Assembly: GCA_015178975.1 (NCBI GenBank)
Contig: WHVD01000264.1
Coordinates: 21,117-85,116, forward strand
Direction: 5' to 3'
From: Hysterangium stoloniferum
Taxonomy: Eukaryota; Basidiomycota; Agaricomycetes; Hysterangiales; Hysterangiaceae
DNA: 64,000 nucleotides
Part shown: one piece after another, positions 58,736-64,000 of the stretch
How positions within the stretch are numbered: the first letter of the stretch is position 1
How the letters are laid out: each line of letters begins with the position of its first letter
Notes under the pieces: generated by a model
Seen by the model: the letters and a program-made list of their open reading frames with translations, nothing else
Database searches by the model: none
What the model was told of the DNA's origin: nothing
Made by a program: the position numbers and the translations under genes

Positions 58736-58970
58736 TTAGTAGGTCAAGCATTTGGCTTGCATAATCAATAAATGTGATGAAGTATTTATATCCAGTATGT
58801 GATTTTGTCTGCATTTTTCCACAAATGTCTGAATATGCATGCAAGGATGGTTGTTTCTCAACTTTCAGTGGACTTTGGAATTGGTTTTTAGATTTGCTTT
58901 CCATGAAGACATGGTTCACAAGGTGAGTTATCAGTCACTTTGCTTTTTACCATTGACATTCCTTTAACCG
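58736..58970 (-). pseudogene. Ty1/copia pre-integrase / integrase fragment
   Basis: The minus strand shows SPCEPCLHGKQI (the CxxC of the pre-integrase zinc finger), a frameshift, then LHAYSDICGKMQTKSHTGYK, YFITFIDYAS. In intact copia this is L.HSDVCGPM...GY+YF.TFIDD; the second Asp of FIDD has been changed or lost. It would insert the DNA copy into the genome. Only about 75 residues remain. Confidence 0.8.
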
Positions 58971-59432
58971 TTCCTTTTTGAACCATCTTGAGGACCAATT
59001 TGGCACTGATGTGGCCTCTCTTTCAGTACAGTATTTGAGAAATTGCATTCATTCACACATTATCTTTCCTTAATTGTTTCTGTTTCAATTCACCCACCCA
59101 CCCTTCTCTCATGTTGAGGACTTTGGTATTAATCAGTTAATCAATTTATTATTTGTTGGATGGTTAATCTAAATAATAAATGAGAGCAAGAGTTGTGCTG
59201 CGAGAGAGGACCCACCCTCCTGAGTGGCAAGTCTTCCCACACATAGGGGGAGAGCTAAAGTTCCCCCCCTACCCAACCATACAGCTCTCTGCTCTTAGCA
59301 TTACACATAGACAAAGCTGGAACACCCATCACTATTCATTCACCTGGGCTATATGAAAGTGCCATGAAGGGTGTTGCACTGCCATGCAAGTGCCACAACG
59401 TGTTTCTTTTTTCAAGGTCTGTAGATACATAC

Positions 59433-59504
59433 TGTTAAGAACAAAGCCAAGTCCTTCCGATCGGTGTCAGCCTACTGACATTAGTCAGTTTTCAGTTCTT
59501 AACA
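59433..59504 (+). repeat. 72-bp remnant of a B LTR with 10-bp inverted ends
   Basis: Starts TGTTAAGAAC and ends GTTCTTAACA. Between them is the last 60 bp of a B LTR (GCCAAGTCCTTCCGATCGG then TTAGTCAGTTTTCAG). The left 10 bp are the inverse of the LTR end. No target duplication was seen. Confidence 0.7.
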
Positions 59505-59509
59505 CTAAC

Positions 59510-59775
59510 CTTGACTCATTATTTGTAAAACTCGTTTCTGACCTTCTTGGAAATTTAGTGTTTGGAGCTCTGATAGATTCCAGCTCCACACACAGTTTTG
59601 TAAATACCACCTTTGCCTTGAAACATAATCTGAAACTCCTTTCTGTACCCACAATATCTTTGCATCTGTTTGATGGCACTAGCAATACAGTGATTACCCA
59701 AGCCTGCAACATATCTATCCAGTTCCTGTGTGGAACATCCCCGATGGTTACATTTTTTGTAACACAGTTGGACTC
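59510..59775 (+). pseudogene. Retroviral-type aspartic protease fragment (Ty3/gypsy)
   Basis: The frame reads NLVFGALIDSSSTHSFVNTT, FALKHNLKLLSVPTISLHLF, DGTSNTVITQACNISIQF and TFFVTQLDS. This is the gypsy protease at the start of pol, which cleaves the Gag-Pol polyprotein. The usual active-site DSG (or DTG) reads DSS here, so the enzyme would be dead even if complete. The next expected motif (VLGHNWL) is cut away at 59776 by a B LTR. The B remnant at 59433 lies just upstream. Confidence 0.85.
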
Positions 59776-61299
59776 TGTTAAGAACAGAAAGGTGACTAAG
59801 GTTGGAAGCTGATGGAGGCCAAATGGAAGGACTTGGCTTCAGCTTATATGCTGTGCCCTTGCAAGTTACTGTCAGGTGTCCTTAAATTTTGGGTGGGCAA
59901 GAACTAGTCCTGTCATTCAATCCTCATGGTAAGTCACCAATCAGAAGCCAAAGGATAAGTTGAGGGTTGGGTCAGAGAGTCAGAGGGTCAGAGAGTCCAA
60001 TACTTAGAGTGAGACTATGAGAGTTATTTAGGGGTGTTCTGAGTTGATATTCTGATTGCTTAGTAGCTTCATTACAGTGGGTTTATATACAAGTTATCAG
60101 CATCTAGAAAATACTAACTAAGGGAAGAGCAGAAATGCCCCAATGACAAATAAACTTGACCAAGAACAGGAAGGTTGCAATAAAGTTGGAGGCTGTGAAT
60201 AACTGAGGTGATAACTACAAAAAAGGAAACAGTCCACAGTATATACAGGCATAGGTAAGACATAGAATAAATGGATCATCAAAGGATAAAGGGACATATC
60301 AGAGTATAACCAGATACATAGTATGAGCATAATTTGACAGGGACTGTAGTGGGGTTGATTGCTGTGTGGGTGTATGTCAGTGTTGGTTTTTGTTATGACT
60401 GGAATTCCCACCGGACTCCGGGCACTAACTTATACGCACCCACACCCTATATGCACCAATTGTCAGTTTACCAGAATTCCCACCAGACTCCATACATCAG
60501 ACTTGTCTACGTTCAACCTCGTTACATTGTGTATCAGTCACTGGAATACCCACTGGACTCCGTCCCTGTCTATGTCCAACCCCATCCCACGCATCAGTCA
60601 CTGGACCCCACTTGGAAAACCCGTCTTCCCTCTAACAGAGCCCCATTCCCGTTTTAGTCAAATGACCTGTCATGATTCGGACTCCGCTCCCACTCCGTTT
60701 CCCATTATGGTTTATTATTTGTCACGATTCAGACTCTGCTCTGTTCCATCCTGTTCCTAACACCAAATTTGGTGTTTACTATTCCCATTTTATGTTTTGC
60801 CAGTTTCATTTCATTATTACTGGATTTGGTATGTCATTCATTCCACAGTCTATATGGTCTGGCAGATGTTGTACATACAATCCAGTCAGAAAATCAGCTT
60901 AGATTCCTCCCAGTAATCTAATACATTTTCCACTCTAAACTCCTACTTGAATCACACCACTCACGCTAGTCAGAGCCCACAGGCTCTGGCGCATCTATCT
61001 CTCTTATCTATCTCAACTCATGACCTCTCAACCCACGACCTCTGACCTATGACCCCTTGACCCACAAACCCCACCCGGACTCCCCAGGATTCCCATCCAC
61101 CTGTCTGAAATTGGACAACACGATCTCGCAAGGGTGCAGCCTATAAGCTGAAGCCAAGTCCTACTGGATATTCTGCGGGTTTCTCCAGAAACCCGCCGTG
61201 TACGTACCCTAACAGTTTTACTGGCCAATACAAAGATGTGACAATAGCTTGAGGTGATAGTGTCATTGGTTATCTTCGGGTTGCAACATGGTCATAACA
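59776..61299 (-). mobile_element. LTR, family B, in the protease relic, holding an A LTR
   Basis: Starts TGTTAAGAACAGAAAGGTG, ends CAACATGGTCATAACA. The flanks GACTC and GTATC match at three of five positions only. B sequence resumes on both sides of the nested A LTR. Confidence 0.85.
60391..61214 (+). mobile_element. Solo LTR, family A, nested in B
   Basis: Starts TGTTATGACTGGAATTCCC, ends CGTACCCTAACA, with GTTTT on both sides (60386-60390, 61215-61219). It aligns throughout with the LTR at 61718, but many CGs have become TG or CA. Confidence 0.96.
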
Positions 61300-61343
61300 G
61301 TATCATTTGGCCGAAAACCCAAGGAGGCCAATAATCTAGATCT

Positions 61344-61717
61344 TGTTACATAAAACTTGGGAGGTTCAGGGAACTGATGGGGTCCAAATGGAAGGACTTG
61401 GCGTCAGCTTATGTGCTGCACCCTCACAAAGGTACCATTGAACGTCCTTAAATTTCAAATGTATAGGGTAATACTCAGCGATTGGAAACTGAGCTGTATG
61501 TGAACAGTCAGAAACTGAAGTGATGAATATTGAAGTCAAGGTTGAAGTTGTAAATGTAGGTTGGGTCATGAAATCGGATGGCATCAGAATGTGGAGGTCA
61601 TGCAATTGGATGGTGTCGGAATGCAGAGGTTGTGAACAGATAGTGGAGTCAGAGACTAGAGGTGTATCTACAGTGACTCAAAAAACGCTTTGCATGTTTT
61701 GTACTTCAGACTTATTC
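61344..61717 (-). repeat. LTR fragment, family C
   Basis: Starts TGTTACATAAAACTTGGGAG and shares GGGGTCCAAATGGAAGGACT plus the core with the C LTR at 35092. It is cut at 61717 by the gypsy element. Confidence 0.7.
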
Positions 61718-62179
61718 TGTTATGACCGGACAAATCCCGCCGAACTCCGGGCACTAACTCGTACGCCCCCACGCGCTACAAGCACCAATCGTCTGTTTAT
61801 AGGATTTCCCGCCCGGACTCCGTTACGTCAAGACTCGTTACGTTCGACCTCATTAAGACACATATCAGTCACCGGACTTCCCCCGGACCCCGTCTCTGTC
61901 TATGTCCGTCTTCGTCCCACGCATCAGTCACTGGAACCTGCTTAGAATCCCGTCACCGCTCTAATCGAGCCCCATTCCCGTTTTAGTCAAATGACCTGTC
62001 ACGATTTAGGACTCCGCTCCCGCTCCGTTTCCCGTTATGGGATATGCTTTGTCACGATTCGGACTCCGCTCCGTTCCGTCCTGTTCCTAACACAAATTTG
62101 GTGTTTACTATTCCCGTTTTATGTTTTGCTCGTTTCGTCTCATTATTACTGGATTCGGTATGTCATGCATTCCACGGTC

Positions 62180-62223
62180 TATATAAACTGGCAGATGTTG
62201 TACATACAATCCAGTCAGAAAAT
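62180..62223 (+). promoter_or_regulatory. TATA box and predicted transcript start
   Basis: TATATAA (62180-62186) is followed 33 nt later by AGTCAGAAAAT (62213-62223). If transcription starts there, these 11 nt are the 5' end of the RNA and pair with the primer site at 62540-62550. Confidence 0.7.
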
Positions 62224-62446
62224 TAGCTTAGATTCCCCCCAGTAATCTAATACATTTTCCTCTCTAAAACCCTACTCTTATCAGACCACTCGCACTAGTC
62301 AGAGCCCACAGGCTCCGGCGCATCTATCTCTCTTGACTATCTCAATTCACGACTCTCGACTCATGACCTACGACTCACGACCCACGAACCCCCGCCCGGA
62401 CTCCCCGGGATTCCCGTCCGCCTGTCTGAAATTGGACAACACGATC

Positions 62447-62483
62447 TAGCGAGGGCGCAGCCTATAAGCTGAAGCCAAGTCCT
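62447..62483 (+). promoter_or_regulatory. Shared LTR core
   Basis: AGGGCGCAGCCTATAAGCTG followed by AAGCCAAGTCCTAC. The same core is present, in the same orientation relative to the LTR and about 60-100 nt from its 3' end, in families A, B, C and D. It lies in the transcribed leader ahead of the primer site. Confidence 0.75.
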
Positions 62484-62495
62484 ACCGGATATTCC

Positions 62496-62517
62496 GCGGG
62501 TTTCTCCAGAAACCCGC
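62496..62517 (+). promoter_or_regulatory. 10-bp perfect hairpin in U5
   Basis: Arms GCGGGTTTCT and AGAAACCCGC around a CC turn. Most A LTRs keep GGTTTCTCCAGAAACC. In Tf1 a U5 stem is needed for self-primer cleavage; that this hairpin plays such a role is an inference. Confidence 0.65.
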
Positions 62518-62539
62518 CCTGTGTGTGTATCCTAACAGT

Positions 62540-62550
62540 ATTTTCTGACT
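62540..62550 (+). promoter_or_regulatory. Self-primer binding site
   Basis: ATTTTCTGACT begins three nt after the LTR and is exactly complementary to the predicted first 11 nt of the transcript. No match to a common tRNA 3' end is apparent. The same layout occurs in the H element at 23127-23138. Confidence 0.75.
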
Positions 62551-62573
62551 AAAACTCGCAGATTGTTTTCATT

Positions 62574-63863
62574 ATGCCACCAAGAAGAAGTACACGCGCA
62601 CAGTCATCAATACCTGGACCGTCGACTCTTCATTCCCCGTTAACTCTGTATACCAGTCAGACGCTTGCGAACCAGTCGGAACCCATGGAAGAAGCCCGCA
62701 TCGAAGAAATCCCGGAAGACCTGGACGAATCCGAGCGTGAGGACGATTCCGTGGCCCCCGACAAGGGCAAAGGTGTCGAAATCCCTCCTGAAAATCCTCC
62801 GCCTCTTCAACGACCGCACACGAGGGATCCTACTTCTGAGTTTTTAGCAGGTACTATAGATAAATTCATGACGCACCTGCTAGAAGAACGAAAAAGAAAG
62901 GAACAAGAACCTCCACGGTCAAAAGTCAATGCTCCGGAACCCTTCACAGGTTCCAACCCAAACAAACTCTCTACTTTCCTCATGCAATGTCGCTTCAATT
63001 TCCGCAATCACGCCGCTGCATTCTCCACAGACTCCCGAAAAGTCAACTATGCACTTTCATATTTGTCAGGATCCGCGTTGAAATGGTTCGAACCGGCTTT
63101 TAGCGGGATTACCGAGGAAGAGCCGCTCTGGCTTGAAAATTGGGAAGCTTTTGTTGAGGAGCTTGAAACCAACTTCGGCCCGTATGACCTGACAGGAGAA
63201 GCCGAGAATAGTCTCACAAATCTTCGTATGAAGGACACGCAGCGCATCACGGACTACATCGTCCAATTCAATAATCTTGCAGCTCGTTGTCAGTGGGCGA
63301 TCCCGCTCTCCGCCACCAATTCTACGCCGGTCTGCCGTCCCGCCTTAAAGACGAAGTCTCGAAAGGAGAAGATGGCAAGCCAAAAACCCTGTCCCGTATG
63401 CACCTCAAAGCTCAAAACGCGGACACACGTTATTGGGAACGTCGCGCGGAAGTTGCCCGCAAGACGTCCGCGGACAAAATAAACAAGTCCAAGGACAAAA
63501 ACAATAACACCAATTCGTCAACCAGCAACCAGAACTCCACGCAATCCGACAAGAAGAACGATAAAAAGTCTTCGAACAACAACAACAATAAGGACAATAA
63601 GGACAACAACAAGGGTCAACAGTCCGGCAAGCAAACCGGAAAACCCGACCTCTCAGGCAAACTCGGACCTGATGGCAAATTAACTCCACAAGAAAGACAA
63701 CGTCGTATGGACAACAACCTCTGTCTCTTGTGCGGGAAACCCGGTCATCGAGTCCCGGAATGTCCGCTGGCAAAAGCAAACTCTTCAAAGGGTCGATCAG
63801 CCAAGGCCTCCACGGAAACCCCGTCGAAGGATAAACCGGCTGCCGATTCGAAAAAAGAGTAAG
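62574..63863 (+). pseudogene. gag: Ty3/gypsy Gag, one frameshift
   Basis: Gag forms the virus-like particle and packages the RNA. ATG 62574 is the first after the LTR. An acidic N-terminus (EEIPEDLDESEREDD) leads to the retrotransposon gag domain (APEPFTGSNPNKLSTFLMQC, LSYLSGSALKWFEP, ENWEAFVEELETNFGPYD, LRMKDTQRITDYIVQFNNLA). At a GGG run (63295-63297) the frame changes, consistent with loss of one G, and continues as DPALRHQFYAGLPSRLKDEV. An Asn/Lys-rich linker (63470-63620) precedes the zinc knuckle CLLCGKPGHRVPEC (63722-63763, CX2CX4HX4C). The end is TAA at 63860-63862. The shift may be a real mutation or a sequencing error; otherwise about 430 residues, normal for the family. Confidence 0.92.
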
Positions 63864-63977
63864 CAACCCCGCGGACTCCGCGCAGGTTAGGGTTGCGTTG
63901 CCTCTCCGCACATTCAAGAGTTCACTCGCCTCAACGCATCCGCTCTTTCACATTCTGATTCATTTTTCATTAAACTT

Positions 63978-64000
63978 ATGTCTAATATGATCCCGAAATT
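63978..64000 (+). CDS. Possible start of pol, cut by the window end
   Basis: ATG 63978 opens a frame (MSNMIPK) 115 bp after the gag stop. In related elements pol follows gag at about this distance, sometimes by frameshift or readthrough. Only seven codons are visible, so this is a guess from position. Confidence 0.3.

Larger units (their letters stand above)
61718..62537 (+). mobile_element. 5' LTR of a young Ty3/gypsy element, family A
   Basis: 820 bp, TGTTATGACCGGAC to GTATCCTAACA. The element continues past the window, so the target duplication cannot be checked (left flank TATTC). CpG is frequent and no decay is visible, in contrast to the other A LTRs. TATATAA lies at 62180-62186. The LTR drives the element's transcript. 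Confidence 0.93.

Noticed and set aside
60359-60760. Repeated HQLSVYQNSHQTP-like frames at 34718, 43177, 52645 and 60359
   Set aside because: All fall in the same part of family A LTRs; they recur because the LTR recurs, contain stops in the young LTR frame, and have no start context or domain.

Overview
This 64 kb window looks like repeat-dense eukaryotic, probably fungal, heterochromatin. I see no complete host gene. Introns of about 50 nt, Ty3/gypsy and Ty1/copia remnants, a pogo/Tigger element, two Tc1-like elements with long terminal repeats, and strong CpG decay in old copies suggest a filamentous fungus with CpG methylation. A basidiomycete is my best guess, but the sequence does not prove it.

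Layout. 0-13.4 kb: a pogo transposon (1593-4343) with perfect 26-bp terminal inverted repeats, broken LTRs, and a set of direct, inverted and fold-back duplications. 13.4-25.5 kb: CpG-poor repeats, including a solo LTR, a decayed Tc1-like element (17893-19590), nested LTRs, and a composite element (21686-24356) carrying a three-exon pseudogene. 25.5-32 kb: CpG-normal DNA made of diverged segmental duplications. 32.5-39 kb: solo LTRs, a four-LTR nest inside one target duplication (34777-37595), two large palindromes. 39-41.7 kb: a GNAT acetyltransferase gene fragment and a duplicated segment. 41.7-45.5 kb: an internally deleted copia element split by a non-coding LTR element that itself holds two more LTRs. 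45.5-51.3 kb: CpG-normal duplications and tRNA-like (SINE-like) sequences. 51.3-61.7 kb: another copia relic split by an LTR, a Tc1-like element and a second LTR, then nested LTRs. 61.7-64 kb: the young 5' end of a Ty3/gypsy element (LTR, primer site, gag with one frameshift) running off the window.

I group the LTRs by eye into families A (about 820 bp, TGTTATGACC...TAACA; the terminal gypsy element belongs to it), B, C, D, E, F, G, H and J; the letters are mine. Seventeen LTR insertions could be tested by 5-bp target-site duplications and nesting, which gives an insertion order. In A and H the predicted 5' end of the transcript is complementary over 11-12 nt to the site just inside the LTR, the hallmark of Tf1-type self-priming. 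A, B, C and D share a roughly 40-bp core near the LTR 3' end although the rest of their LTRs differ.

The points most worth a second look are the intron-bearing gene inside the H element, the shared LTR core with self-priming, the patchwork of CpG-decayed and CpG-normal blocks, and a duplicated 2.6-kb segment interrupted at a single point by 12.3 kb.
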